The notes under the pieces are model-generated. The model did not search any database and had not been told where the DNA came from. It saw nothing but the letters and a program-made list of their open reading frames with translations. A stretch of 64,000 nt of DNA from Niebla homalea. Its lineage: Eukaryota > Ascomycota > Lecanoromycetes > Lecanorales > Ramalinaceae. The position numbers were made by a program, and so were the translations under genes. The stretch lies in contig JAHGAU010000037.1 of NCBI GenBank assembly GCA_019925105.1, forward strand, positions 1 through 64,000, read 5' to 3'. This document shows, one piece after another, positions 34,383 to 46,440 of the stretch. Position 1 is the first letter of the stretch, and each line of letters starts with the position of its first letter.

Positions 34383-37300
34383 CTAGGGCGCTTTCATGAG
34401 CAGATAAGTGTCATCGTCCTCTTTGGTAGCCACGGTATACTTCTGTTGAAGACCTTCCAATGCTGCTTTCCCTAGATGTGCAATGGACCCAGCATTCATG
34501 ATCTCAAGCACACTTATTTCCAGGCCCAGGCTTTGACGCCACCAATTGCGTATCTCAATTGCCACTAAAGAATCGACTCCAAGAGACTGGAGAGATTGCT
34601 GCACGTCCAACTCCTCCTCCGTTCGCAACATGAAGCCATAGAGACGCAGTCCAATCTCGCGGGTCAAGAAGTCAAGATTGGCTTGTTCAGCAAGCATCAA
34701 CGGATCGGAAGCTACGCTGACCAAGAAATGCTTGAGTCCCTCGTTTGCGGTCTGATTGATTTCTGTGGCTTCTGTTTCAAAATTTCGATAGAGGCCCATG
34801 CGAATATCTCTCTTCCAGATCGCGCGATTATTGGGGTCGGACAAAGGTTTTGTTGATCGGAGTCCAATGACTAGTTGCGCTGGGTTCATGTAGCCCGTGC
34901 TTGCCGTAGCAGGCTGCGCCGTCTGTTTAGCCATCATCAGACGTAATGCGTCGAGCATGTTCTGTTCACGTAGTGTATAGGCACTGGTGGCTTTGAATTG
35001 CTCCAGAACTGCAGTGTTCTGGCTCACATAGCCGGCGTCGTCCATGACACCGATGTCGAGAACCGATGTTACCTTTCCGAGAGACTGTCGGTATTGGGCG
35101 AAGCTGTCCAAGAACATATTCGCAGCTGAATAATTGCCTTGACCCCACTGGCCGACCATCCCAGATATTGAGCTGAAGAGGATAAAGAAATCGAGCGGCT
35201 GCTCTGCAAGCGCTTCGTGAAGATTCCACGCCCCTTTTACTTTGGGAGAAATGGCTGTTTGCCACTCGTCATGTGTAAATTGGAGAAGACCCTTATCCTG
35301 ACACGACTGTCAATGATAGACATTGTAAGAAAGCGGGTCACTTACTCTCAATACCATGGACATATGCATTACCCCTGCAATAGGAGCCATGGCTTCCTTA
35401 ACCGCACGTTGCACCACGTTGAGATCGGAAACACTACCAGCAAAGGCCTGAACCGTACAACCTTGACTTTCGAGCTCTCGGAAGAACTTCTGATCTTTTT
35501 CTGACTCTCCAGCTGACCGTGAGAGGTACACAATTTTACGAGCACCTTGTTCGACAAGCCAAGTCGATATCGCGCGGCCGAGGCCCCCGAGACTGCCGAC
35601 CAACAGATAAGACACGTCGGATCGTAGTGCTATCTTCGACTCTACTTCTGTGACCTTGAGGTCTGCCGGATCATCTGGCATTGTCACGACGATTTTTCCG
35701 ATGTGCTGTCCTTTTTGCATATATTTGAAGGCGTTCAGGACCTGTGTAGCTTCGAATACCTTCATAGGCTCGATAGGCCCGATGAGCCCTTTATGATAGA
35801 ATTCGATGCACTGGTGGAGGAGGCTGCCAATGCAATGTTAGCATACAGGCTTCCATTGTTTCAAGATCAAATGGTGCACTAAATTTTGGCAGACCTCAGG
35901 CCTTTCGACACCCAATTTTGCCAGATCGATTCCGAAGAACGATCGGTTGGCCTCGAAGATATCCATTTCCAGATTACCCCATCCAACAAAGTCGCGCTTC
36001 CCTATCTCAAGCATCTTGCCGAATTCTGCAACATATTTCCACGATGCATGTAGTAACTCGCCGGATAAGGAGTTCAACACCAAGTCTACACCCCTACCGC
36101 TTGTTTCATTCTTAAGACTAGGTAGAAACGAAGTGTCGCGGGAGTTGAAGATGTGATTGCGCGGTATGCCAAATGTATCCATTAAGAATTGTACTTTCTC
36201 GTCGTTTCCAACGCTCACGTAGATCTGTAAGCTATCAGTCTAGCGATTCTCGTACCAACGTGCGTTAGAAGTCTCACCTGAGCACCTTTCATCTGGCAGA
36301 CTTGAATCGCCGCCAGCCCGACTCCACCACACGCTGAGTGGATGAGAATAGTCTGTTACTGACCGTGAGCATTGACGTGCGGCAGTCTATCGACAGGATT
36401 GTACTTACATTCCCTTCCTTCAGATTCCCCAACGTTAGCAGCGCATGAATAACTGTGCTATATACGCAAGGGAGGGTCGCAGCCTCTTCGAAGCTGAGGG
36501 CACTCGGTATCTCAGCACAAAGCTTGGACGAGAGGACGATGCGTGTCGAAAAGCAGCCATGGTCGAAAATGATAACGCGGTCGCCAACGCCAAGGTCTCT
36601 GACGGCTGGGCCAACACGACGAACAATGCCAGATCCTTCCAAGCCTAGTCCTGGCTTTATGCCTTCCACTACCCCCATGGCTACTAGGACGTCCTAGAAG
36701 ACAGGAAGATCAGCAATGGTAGCTTTTAAAGGTAGAGAGAAGGTAGTCAGTCACCTTGAAATTCATGCCTACAGCTCGAGGCTCGACTTCCACTTCATCG
36801 CCGAACAGGGCAATAGTTGGACTGCCATGGATCCAGTGAAGCGTGTCTAATGAGCCAAAGCGACCGATTGTAAGCTTCCTCGGGGCATCGCTCGATTCGA
36901 CCAACGCAGTGGGCGGCTGAGAACCGCTCATCCACTGGAATCTGGGGATTTGGACTGCTCCGTCCACGAGCGCGAACTCCCAATCAGGGTCCAATTCCGG
37001 CCCTTTTACGCGGTTTCGGAATTTGAGGACCACCTCATATAGAATATCAGGCGTTAGATCATCCCATGTATCGACTTCCAGAGTTGCAAAATCTATCAAG
37101 AGTTCGGAACGAACTGTACGAGCGACGCCTAGAATTTGACCGTAGTGTGGGTCTTTGCAAGCGATCTGAGCAGACTTGGTCACCCACAGAATACCACTCG
37201 ATTGAAGCCTCTCAAGATAAGTCTGGAACTTCTTCAGGTCACTTGCTGGGATGCCATCAAAAAACGGACCAGTCAGGTCCAGTAGCGAGATAATAGTCTG

Positions 37301-40300
37301 ACCAGCAGATGGTACCTGATCAAGCGTAGAGAGTTCAACGCCGAATCCCTTGCTGGTAAAGATTCCTTGCATCTTCTGTGCCGTCGTCTCTGATTCGGAA
37401 GGGGTAAGAATAGTCACTTTCCTAGGATGATCTTCAATGTTCGCAGGGCGAGAAACAATGTTGACATTGATCTGATACGGGTCTTCATTGTCGTAGACGG
37501 CAGAATCTACCCCTGAGAACCCTGCACTTCGAAGCTCCACATCCCATTGATCGGCGGAGATGTATGGCTCGAGGTCACGGCCTCTACCTGCACCTAGCCA
37601 CCACCCTGGCAGTATGCCCTTTGACACGTTAGTACAGCTAGTCTTAAGGGGGAAAGCTGATATCATCCTACCATGATGTAGTTGAATGTTCTTGCGGCTA
37701 TTTGGATATTAGAGGTTGTGATCTTGAAAGGGGGACAGCAATACATGCCTGGTGTAAGTTCCTGAAGAAACAGTCGACCTTGCGGGTGAAGTAGTGTTCG
37801 AATATTGAGAAGCGAAGCTGCGATACCAGGCGTTGCATGAATCACCTTGCAAAGTCTGTCAGCTTCGAGCACTCGGTCAGATCTTCCATCGACCCACATT
37901 TGACGCAAGTATCAGATCATACGAGCCCGCTTCAAAACCCTGTTCAACGGGGTCTTTGGTAATGTCGAGGAGTGCGTATCGAATTTTGTGGTAGTCCTTG
38001 AATTTATCTTTGGCTGCAACAAAGAACCCAGCAGAGATATCAGTATAAGCATACTCTGAATACATCCTGATACCAGAAGGAGAAATGAGATCTTTAAGGA
38101 CGCCGGCTGTGGTGCCACCAGTGCCGGCGCCAATTTCAAGTATCCGAAGACTGGGCTTCGCGTGGCCCAGCAGACCAAAGAAGTCACGACAATCCCACAT
38201 ATCTGCGTAGAAGTGGTAGATATTATCAAGACCGTGATCCTCGGTCAACACAGCGATTGGGTCGAGCTTTCCTTCGAATATTGACGTGGATTGTTCGAGC
38301 ACCCGTAAGAGAACTCTTCCAATTTCTTTACCTACGCTTTCATCAACAGCTTTAGCTGCGTCCTTGATCGCTTCCCACCGATCATTGCCGTTTAAGCCTG
38401 CCAATTCTCGTGCATTTGGTACAAGTTGCCAATCTTCACTGACAGCTCGGCCGGTCTGTAGATTTATCCACTCTTTGAATCGCTGCAAGTACTCGATATC
38501 AGTGAGTGGAGAGGGGATGCGATGACTAGTCTCGAAGATGCATAAAAGGGCCATTTTTTCGAGGTTACGAATCTCGGTTTTTAAGTCCACGCGTGGACGC
38601 ATTAATTTGTCAGCGGGGACAAAGTCAATGTCTGGCTGCCACTGCAGCTGAGCACCTGCCATTCCATGAAGGCTCGAAGTCTGAGGTTGTCCCTCAAGCG
38701 GTGAAAATTTGCCTTATTTCATTTGCAAAGCGACTTTCCCACCAGCCATAACAACCGCGTCCCCAGTAATTGAGCCATTACCGGAAGCAGTGGCGTTAAT
38801 CTTTGCCCGCAGGTTGCAGTCCACGCGACGAACGTAGATCTCTTCAATGCTAGTCGGGACACAGAGATTTGTTAAGAGCCGGGTGGCACCTTTGGCTGCA
38901 GCCACGGTAAACATTTGTAGACATAGATCGATAATGGTCGGATGAAGCTGATATGTGGATTCCGACGAGGCATGTGAATCTGTCAGGCTCGCAACAGCGT
39001 CAGCAGATTTAGTATCTGAAGTGATATCCGTCAATCCTTGAAAAGCGGGTCCGTATGCTAAGCCAATGTGGTTCATCGCAGTGTACCATGATGAAGATGC
39101 AATTTCTCTAGGAAGGTCATGGATTTCTACGGGCATATGCGCATGATCAAAGTCCGCTCTAACTTGGCCAGCGCAGTGTTTCGTCCAAGCCGCATCGTTG
39201 AAGGACAAGATAGAAAACTCGTACCAAGCGGAATCCAGAGAGGTCATTAGGCGAAGTGGCCGAAGACTCAACGTCAGCTCTACTGCATTCGAGTCTTGTA
39301 AGACTAGAGCAGTCTTAATCATAACTTGCCGAAGTGTGAAGTCATCAATGCCGGTGATCTGCCTTCTGGCTTCTCCAGCCATGGCAATATACCCTGCTGC
39401 GGGAAAGACGATGTCGTTGATAATCTTATGATCTCGGATCCAGGGCGCATCATCCAGCCGGAGCACGTTCCTCCAGGTCGGCTCAAGATCATTGCCTTCT
39501 AGCGTTCGGCTCCCCAGTAGTTGGTGGCGAGGGAATTTGCGCAGTCGCCATTCGCGGGTAATGCGGCTCTCGTCCCAATGCTTCATTTCGTGGCGCCATT
39601 TGTAACTGGGAAGACTTGTCAAGACCATCAATCCAGGCGTTACCTTGTCGAAGATCAGTGGAACATTCTGCAGGTACAAACTGCCTGCCGCAGTCAACAG
39701 ACTGCTAGTGCAATTCTTCTCCCTTAACATGGTGGGAACATAGGCCGGCGTCGAAGCTGATGCAACAGCTTTAAAGATCTGTCTCAATGGTCCCGCAAGA
39801 GCTGAGTGAGGACCGATTTCCAAGAACAGTTTAGCTGTAGGAATCTTCTCGAGCACATGTCGGGCAGCAGAATCGAACAGAACTGGAGACTCCAAATTCT
39901 TACGCCAGTATGCAGCGCCCAACTCACTGCTGTCTGATACAATACTTCCCGTAACTGTGGAAAAGAATACGGCTGACCCAGGCATTGGTTTTGTATGACC
40001 TTTCAACATTTCTTCGTACCCGGCACTAATGTAACGCATGTGGTCTATTTACCATCAGTAAGTGAGAACGAAAGTCAGCCGGGAGCCGTTGTAGAGAAGA
40101 CGTACGAGAATGATATGCGACTTCGACTTTGAGTAGCCTCACGAACGTCTCTGGGTGGTCAGCCTTGATCTTGTCTGCCACAGCATTGATTTGCTCCAAA
40201 TTGCCAGACAATGTTACACTGTAAGGGCTGTTCTCGCAAGCCACCACTACACCGTCAACAAGATACGAGGTCACAAGCTGACAGCCCGTGCCAATAGCCA

Positions 40301-42696
40301 CCATTCCACCGGGAACAACCTGCCTTTTGGTCACTTGCCCGCGGTAGAAGGCGATGATAATGGCTGCGTCGGGATCAATGATGTCGGCTGCGTATGCTGC
40401 AGCGATCTCCCCACTTGAATGACCAATGACGGCGGCAGCCCTCACACCCCAGGACCTCAAAAGATTGACGAGACCAATCTGTACAGCTGTACAAAGTGGC
40501 TGAGAAAATTCAGCTTTGTCAAGACGGCTGCTAGCTTTTGGCTTCAGCAGTTCATCTAGTGAAATTAGCTCAGCGGTGAGCGATGACGCAGCCGTGAGAC
40601 AACTTGCCTTCGATAGTCCATATCGGAGCGGATGGCAGAGCAGACAGAGTGTCATCCATAGCCTTGATCTCACGACGGAACTCGGGATATTCGTGCATGA
40701 GATCTTTCCCCATCTCTGCCCACTGTGCCCCTTGGCCAGTGAATACAAAGACTATTTGGGGGCTTAACCTTGTTCTGGCGAAAGAGGATATCTCGAGTGT
40801 TGCGTTGCCACTAGTAACACAAAAGGCCCTGTGAGCAAGGTGATCTCGTCGAGCTCCAAGAGTATGGCTTAGATCTTCGAGTAAAGATAGATTTGACGGG
40901 ACCCAGGTCTCATAAGCTGTGACCTGTCGGCGGAGGGAATCGGGATGACTTGCTGAGAAAACGAGAAGATGAGGGCGCGTAGTCGGTTGTCTGCTGTCTA
41001 CGTTGGTATTCTGGGCATCAAACGTAGCAGCAGAGTCTACGATGACCTAGAAGAAGTTGTCAGCGAACATTACGAGCTCAATTTTGATGCACTAACGTGT
41101 GCATTCGATCCTCCAATGCCGAATGAATTTACACTTGCTCTCTCCGCGCGATTCGTAGGCCAGGGCGTGATTTCAAGCGGCACTCGCAATTGAGCGGACT
41201 TGAAAGGGACTAGATACGTCAGCGTGGCGGTCACTTTGACCAGAGCGTCGAAATGCTCACTTTTCGGGTTTGGCTCTGAAAAATTGATATTTGGAGGAAT
41301 TTTCTTGTGCTCCAGCGCCAAGACAGTTTTGATAAGACTCGTGATACCAGAGGCACCTTCTGAGTGCCCAACGTTGGGTTTCACCTTTGAAAAATATCAG
41401 CTCCAACCCTCCCGACCCACATTGTAAGGTGCTAGCAATGACTGACCGATCCGATCCACACCCCTTCTTGTCCGAAAACATTTGCAACAGCTACCGTCTC
41501 TAGAGGGTCCCCAACGGCAGTACCAGTCCCGTGGCACTCAACGAATGCTGTCTGAGCTAGATCGTCAATCTGAGCGATTTGATACGCCCTGCGAATCATG
41601 GCCTCGTGAGTTTCGGAGCTAGGGTAAGCCATGCCGGGTGTTTTGCCGTCGCAATTAGTAGCGGTGGCTCTGATGACGGCGCGTATCGGATCTCCGTCTC
41701 GTAGAGCGTCACTTACCTTCTTGACGTAGATTGCGTTGATGGCGTCACCACGCGCATACCCGTCAGCTTTGGCGTCAAAAGTCTTGCATAGCCCACTTGG
41801 TGATAGAACACCTTGTTCCGTCATAGCCACGGTCGTAGTTGGCGAAATGATCAGATTGGTCCCAGCGACGATGGCCGAGCTGCAATCTCCATTGCTGATC
41901 GCTTGGCAAGCCTCATGCAGCCCAATCAAGGACGAGGAACAGCCGGTTCGAATGGTCATACTAGAAACCATCAGTACAGCACTGACCGTGCTGGGTCCAC
42001 TACTGATCTCGGACCGCTCAAATTGTACTCGTAAGACACGCGGTTCACCAATGCAAAACCTCCAGATCCAGTAATGCGGTACATACCAAGATGCTGCTTG
42101 TCTTTCGCCGCTATGTCCAGCCAATCCTCGCCAAAGACTCCAACGTAACAACCGATATTCTTCCCACGCCAGCTTACTTGACCAGCATTTTCCATACACT
42201 CCCAGACCACCTCAAGGAGCATTCTTTGCTGAGGATCCAATTTATCGACCTCGGCTTTGGTCATGGAGAAGAAAGATGTATCCAGACTTTGAAGTTCGGA
42301 GCCGTCCAAGAGATAACCATGCCTTGTCTTCACAGTGCCTAACTTACCGCTTGCACTATAAAACGATTCGATGTTGTAGCGGTCTTCAGGAACCACACAT
42401 TGGCCGTTACCTTTGTTGATGAGCATGTCCCAAAAGCTCTGATCGTCTTTGACTCCACCAGGAAGTCTCATGCCCGTGCCGACGATTGCAATAGGAGGTG
42501 GTGCTCTCATTCCACCGCCATTATGCCAACCATTCAGCGTCTCAATATCCCTATTGCACCCGGTTGCCGTGGGATGCGAAACGTCATTCACAACCTTTGG
42601 TGGTCTGTGCCCATTTAACAGTGCAGGGGACCTGTCGATAGCGCCTTTTTTGTTCGAGATCGCAACGTCATCGTCCACAAGAGATATAGGAGGCAT
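34383..42696 (-). pseudogene. Highly reducing polyketide synthase, full domain set KS-AT-DH-MT-ER-KR-ACP, one internal stop
   Basis: Modelled with 13 introns: 41961-42007, 41385-41446, 41047-41096, 40556-40607, 40045-40105, 37846-37897, 37698-37748, 37619-37671, 36694-36754, 36353-36408, 36225-36277, 35824-35877, 35292-35345. The exons then total 7,608 nt (2,535 residues plus stop), the usual HR-PKS size. KS (42560-41100): active Cys in RTGCSSSL, His in ECHGTGT and in NVGHSEG. AT (40790-39700): [12 protein letters not shown] (39530-38720): HKIINDIVFP and HPTIIDLC. MT (38230-37540): LEIGAGTGGT. ER (36870-35850): [13 protein letters not shown] (35640-35100): SLGGLG, then Ser-Ile-Ser-Gly and GNYSAAN. 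ACP (34650-34480): LGVDSL. Start chosen at [10 protein letters not shown] because upstream codons are not PKS-like. Lesions: TAA at 38714-38716 between DH and MT (fits CAA to TAA) and donor AT instead of GT at 42006-42007. Introns 40556-40607 and 37698-37748 have GC donors; 35824-35877 has only a weak GC donor. If both lesions are real, no full synthase is made. Confidence 0.93.
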
Positions 42697-43717
42697 TGTA
42701 GAGCTGGCGACGAATATTTGCACGTTGACAGAATTCTTCAACGTGCGCGTTGACGAGACCGTAATTGACCAACTTTGGAGTATGCAATAGTATATGTATG
42801 AAGAGCATACAAACGTGTATACGATTGAGTGAGATATAAGGCGGAATACAATAACATAGAACATAGAACACAAGATTGGTGTGGGAGCTCCTCAAAAATA
42901 CCTCAAGTATTACCTGAAGGCGTGCTCAAGCGAGATCCTTCTTCTCTGGTGCCATACGCCACCAAGTAGCATTTTACTATCCCATTGAGGATGCTGTAGA
43001 CGAAATGACCACATGGGAGATTAACGTGAGACTCGGTGCCGCGTTAAAACATGATGTAGCATATGTGAAAGGTCCCAGTTGTCGTTGTGGCCAGTGGCAG
43101 CTCGTGGAGACAGCACTCATTTTCCAAGATTTGTAATGATGTAGCCACAGACCATTCGACTTAATCCACCGTTCGGAGGCTGGCTCAATACAGTCAGCTG
43201 ATCGATCCTGTGGTGCATGGGGAAAAATGGATCTCTGCTCGAACCTTCTGCATAGAGGGTGGGACGCCGGAGGTGTGGCCCAGAGTGAGGTTCCACACCA
43301 ACAGCCTGTTACCACCCTTGATAGAGGTTCTCTCATTGAATAGGCCAAGCGATACCACCTCAGCTGCAGGAGCGAGGATGCATGTCAGCACATCACTCTC
43401 GATTAGGGCAAGTGATATCGTACGGGCTCACGAAGATTAGGACTTGACCCCTCTTACCTCATCTCTTTGCATGAGCAACGAATCCTGGCGGAGCTAGCCA
43501 AGAGTCACAATACAATTGCGGCACCTATCATCTCACCGCAGGAGCTCCTACGGCGCCTTGCAGCTGCTTTGATTTCGTATCTACGCGCCGCAGTGTCGCC
43601 TAAAAGCAGATAATCTGCTTCAAAAGCGTAACCCGCAGCTGAGATTACGATCATATAGTCATCGATCACGCCAGTACCTTTAGGTATAGGGCGTTTGACA
43701 TTCACGGATTGAACAAG
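42697..43717. promoter_or_regulatory. Divergent intergenic region between PKS and P450
   Basis: About 1 kb separating the minus-strand PKS start (42696) from the plus-strand P450 start (43718), so it should contain both promoters, the typical place for a cluster-specific activator to bind. I did not find a convincing palindromic or CGG-type site by eye and call no specific box. No protein-like open frame lies within it. Confidence 0.4.
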
Positions 43718-44348
43718 ATGTCTACCCTACAGAAGTTGCATTACCAGGCCTCTCTTGATCCTATCCATTTATTTGGGACAGCTGTCGTGCTTCTTGTCCT
43801 GTATACCTTCATAATCTGGAATTCGTCTAGATTGAGAGCAAGGAAGCTGGGGGCAAAGCCCCCTGCAGTACCGTATTGGGCACCTCTCGGTAAGTGAACA
43901 GCTTTGTAGACAGGCTCAACCATGGTGCTGAAAACATTCCCTGCAGGCATTGATCTCTTCGCCAAAGCCATCAATCGGCTCTTTAAACACGATTTCTTCT
44001 AGTGGACTCGACAAATTCTGGAAGTACCCGGCCGTACTGTGCGCCTCAATATGTTGGGAGTCGAGATCCTCATGACAGATAGCTCGGAGAATACGAAAGC
44101 AATCTTGCTAACAAAGGTAAAGTACCAGAAATGCCGAGTATAGGACGTAGGAAGGTAGCTTTGCTGACGCGATGAGAAATCCGCATCAGTTTGCGCATTT
44201 CGGAAAAGGAGAGGCTTTCCATAGGCTCTGGTACGACTTGATGTTTGACTCGGTGTTTGCGAGTAAGTCAGAGGTCCCGAACGATCATTGGGAGGACATT
44301 AATGGACTGATTGTGCTCAGCCGACGGAGCGATGTGGCATGACAACAA

Positions 44349-44462
44349 TTGGGGTGTCCGAGAAGCTTGCGAATGCTTGGCAAAAAAAAAAAAACGCACC
44401 TCTCCCGAGATTTTGGTAGCCACCATTATACAAATTTATTGAGGCCTTGCGCAACGCCCATT
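44349..44462 (+). repeat. Left terminal inverted repeat of the Tc1/mariner element
   Basis: Inverted match to 45984-46096. It is almost perfect for the first 62 bases apart from A-run length, then about 70 percent similar up to GCGCAACG. It keeps normal base composition, unlike the interior. Confidence 0.85.
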
Positions 44463-44582
44463 TTTCAACGCATTACCCTCGAATTACTCAATACGTTTAA
44501 ATTTAAGGCTCTACTGGTTTCCCTTTTTGGTTATATACGGTATAAGAGTTATAAATATTTAACTACGTTATTCTTATTTATT

Positions 44583-44770
44583 TTATATTTATATTCATTA
44601 TATTTATTATATTTATTATATTTATTATATTTATTATATTTATTATATTTATTATATTTATTATATTTATTATATTTATTATATTTATTATATTTATTAT
44701 ATTTATTATATTTATTATATTTATTATATTTATTATATTTATTATATTTATTATATTTATTATATTTATA
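44583..44770. repeat. 9-bp microsatellite (TTATATTTA)n inside the transposon
   Basis: About 20 near-perfect copies of TTATATTTA, downstream of the transposase end. It makes long spurious open frames on both strands (YLL and INI repeats). The low divergence between units suggests recent expansion after the surrounding sequence became AT-rich. Confidence 0.9.
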
Positions 44771-45983
44771 CCCATCCTCGCCGTCCTTATAACGCTATAG
44801 CTCCTGCTTTAAAGCTTCGTAATTACCTTTAAAGCGATACTTTATTATATTATAACGGAAATATTTAACCTTAAACCGATTATATTTATTATTCTTTACC
44901 GTAAATTTAAGGAAGCCTTTAAAATTTTACTTAAAGTATAATTATAGCTCTTAAAAATAACGCTTTATCCAGGCTTTTAATATATTAAAAGTGAATTTAA
45001 TTAAATTATAATCCGGTAAATACGGTGGTAAATATTTGATAATATAATTTTTAACTTTAATAACTTCTTTAATCCGGGGAGAAACGTGGATATTAACGTT
45101 ATCTATATAGATTATATTATTAATAACGGGGTAAACATTATATTAAGGTAAAAGCTTATTAATAAGCTACTGATAAAGCTTATTACCGTTATAATAGCCC
45201 TTTTTAATAGATATATATGGTAGGTATCCGTTTATTATATATACCGGTAAAATCGATTACGTTTCCTTTTAATTAATATTTACGTAATAATGAATTAGCT
45301 CGTTAATAGGGCCATAAGTTATTAATCGTTTATATATTAAGTTAATATCGTAGGGATATTATTATAGGGATACCGATAAGGCTGACTTATTAATAATTTT
45401 AAGCTTTAAAAAGTAACTTATTAATAAAGATTAATTAATAAATAAGGTAATTGCTTATATCCGCTTATTATATAGTCCGTAAAAGGGGGCTTTAAGGGTT
45501 AATTCATTAACCCTTTTTACGGCTTATCCTTTACTCTTTTAAGATAATTAATAACTTATTACGGGATAAATCGATATCCCACTCTTCTTAAAGTTACCGG
45601 TAAAGCTTATTTTGAAAAGCTAAAGGGTAACGGTATTGATATTTAAGTAATATTTTTAAGGCCGTAGAATAAAACTTTAAGAGGGGCCCTTTTTGAGATT
45701 GCCGGGGCAGATCCACTTAATTATACCTTTATATACGTTTTTCCTACCTATAGGCTATAACTTAATAAATATACGTTTTATTAATAATAGCGATTAATTT
45801 CCAATAATTATAAAGTAAAAAACGAGTATTATACTTAATAAAGGAGCCGATCTTATAGTAAACTATAGTTATACTTATTAAGAAAGCTATTAATAGGTAA
45901 TCCTTAAATAAGAAATACTATATATCGACTTATTATTACCATAAATATACTTAACGATACGATGAATAAGTAATACGTGCGGT

Positions 45984-46096
45984 CGTGGACGTTGCGCGAG
46001 GCTTCAGAAAATGTGTATGGTAATAGCTAACAAAATCTCGGGAGAGGTGCCTTTTTTTTTTTTGCCAAGCATTCGCAAGCTTCTCGGACACCCCAA
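45984..46096 (-). repeat. Right terminal inverted repeat of the Tc1/mariner element
   Basis: Reverse complement of the left end; see the entry at 44349. It ends in GGACACCCCAA, after which P450 coding sequence resumes. Confidence 0.85.
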
Positions 46097-46440
46097 AAGA
46101 ACCTCTTGAGAGACCACGTGAGCACTGCTTGCAGAGGTGGCCTCAGCAAGGAAGATTCTGATTTAATGCCCCAGACTGCCAAAAACAGGACTACTGATTA
46201 CACTGTCACTGAGCGCCATGTGTCTACGCTCATCCAAAACTTGTCTGATAGTAAACCACACGACTGCCTTGACCAGATGGATCGCTTCATTCTCGACGTC
46301 GTTTCCGACGTCTTCTTTGGTGAATCCGCGGGCACTTTGCCCACCGAGCTGCAACCAGTGCGAGACGCGGTCGAGGAAATGTATCTGTGGAATTGTCAGC
46401 CTGGGTGCAGGCATGGTGGTAGGTGGTATCTCATGACACT

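Larger units (their letters stand above)
44349..46096 (-). mobile_element. Tc1/mariner-type DNA transposon inserted in the P450 gene
   Basis: An element of about 1.75 kb bounded by inverted repeats of about 110 bp. Both ends begin TTGGGGTGTCCGAGAAGCTT, continue with GCGAATGCTTGGC, a run of 11-13 A and CACCTCTCCCGAGATTTT, then diverge gradually to GCGCAACG. The transposase is on the minus strand (about 45690-44800): IYIDNVNIHVSP near 45110 gives the second Asp of the DDE triad, and LPPYLPDYNLIKFTFNILKA near 45035-44975 the third box, where the expected Glu (NPIE) is Lys. Stops are frequent and composition is strongly AT-shifted except at the ends, so the element is dead and was probably RIP-mutated. 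Flanks suggest an AA duplication rather than the usual TA. Confidence 0.88.
43718..46440 (+). pseudogene. Cytochrome P450 (CYP52-like N-terminal half), split by a transposon
   Basis: N-terminal half of a microsomal P450, a haem monooxygenase. MSTLQKLHYQASLDPIHLFG leads into a membrane anchor (LLVLYTFIIW), then a basic/proline hinge KLGAKPPAVPYWAPLG. Intron 1 runs from about 43891 to 43952; the next exon reads GIDLFAKAINRLFKHDFF, a TAG stop (44000-44002, fits CAG to TAG), then WTRQILEVPGRTVRLNMLG. FGKGEAFHRLWYDLMFDSVF and, across an intron ending in GCTCAG (about 44321), TDGAMWHDN give the helix C region. A Tc1/mariner element interrupts the codons after DN; coding resumes at about 46099 with NLLRDHVS and continues to FFGESAGTL. 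The gene fades at about 46420; the I-helix, ExxR and haem Cys are not visible. Divergent from the HR-PKS, so probably a former tailoring oxidase of that cluster. Confidence 0.85.

Noticed and set aside
41961..42007. Possible U12-type AT-AC intron in the PKS
   Set aside because: It ends in AG with a normal U2-type branch and acceptor and lacks the ATATCC donor; a mutated GT donor is simpler.
44349..44792. 147-codon plus frame and 65-codon minus frame with Tyr-Leu-Leu or Ile-Asn-Ile repeats
   Set aside because: Products of the 9-bp microsatellite inside the transposon.
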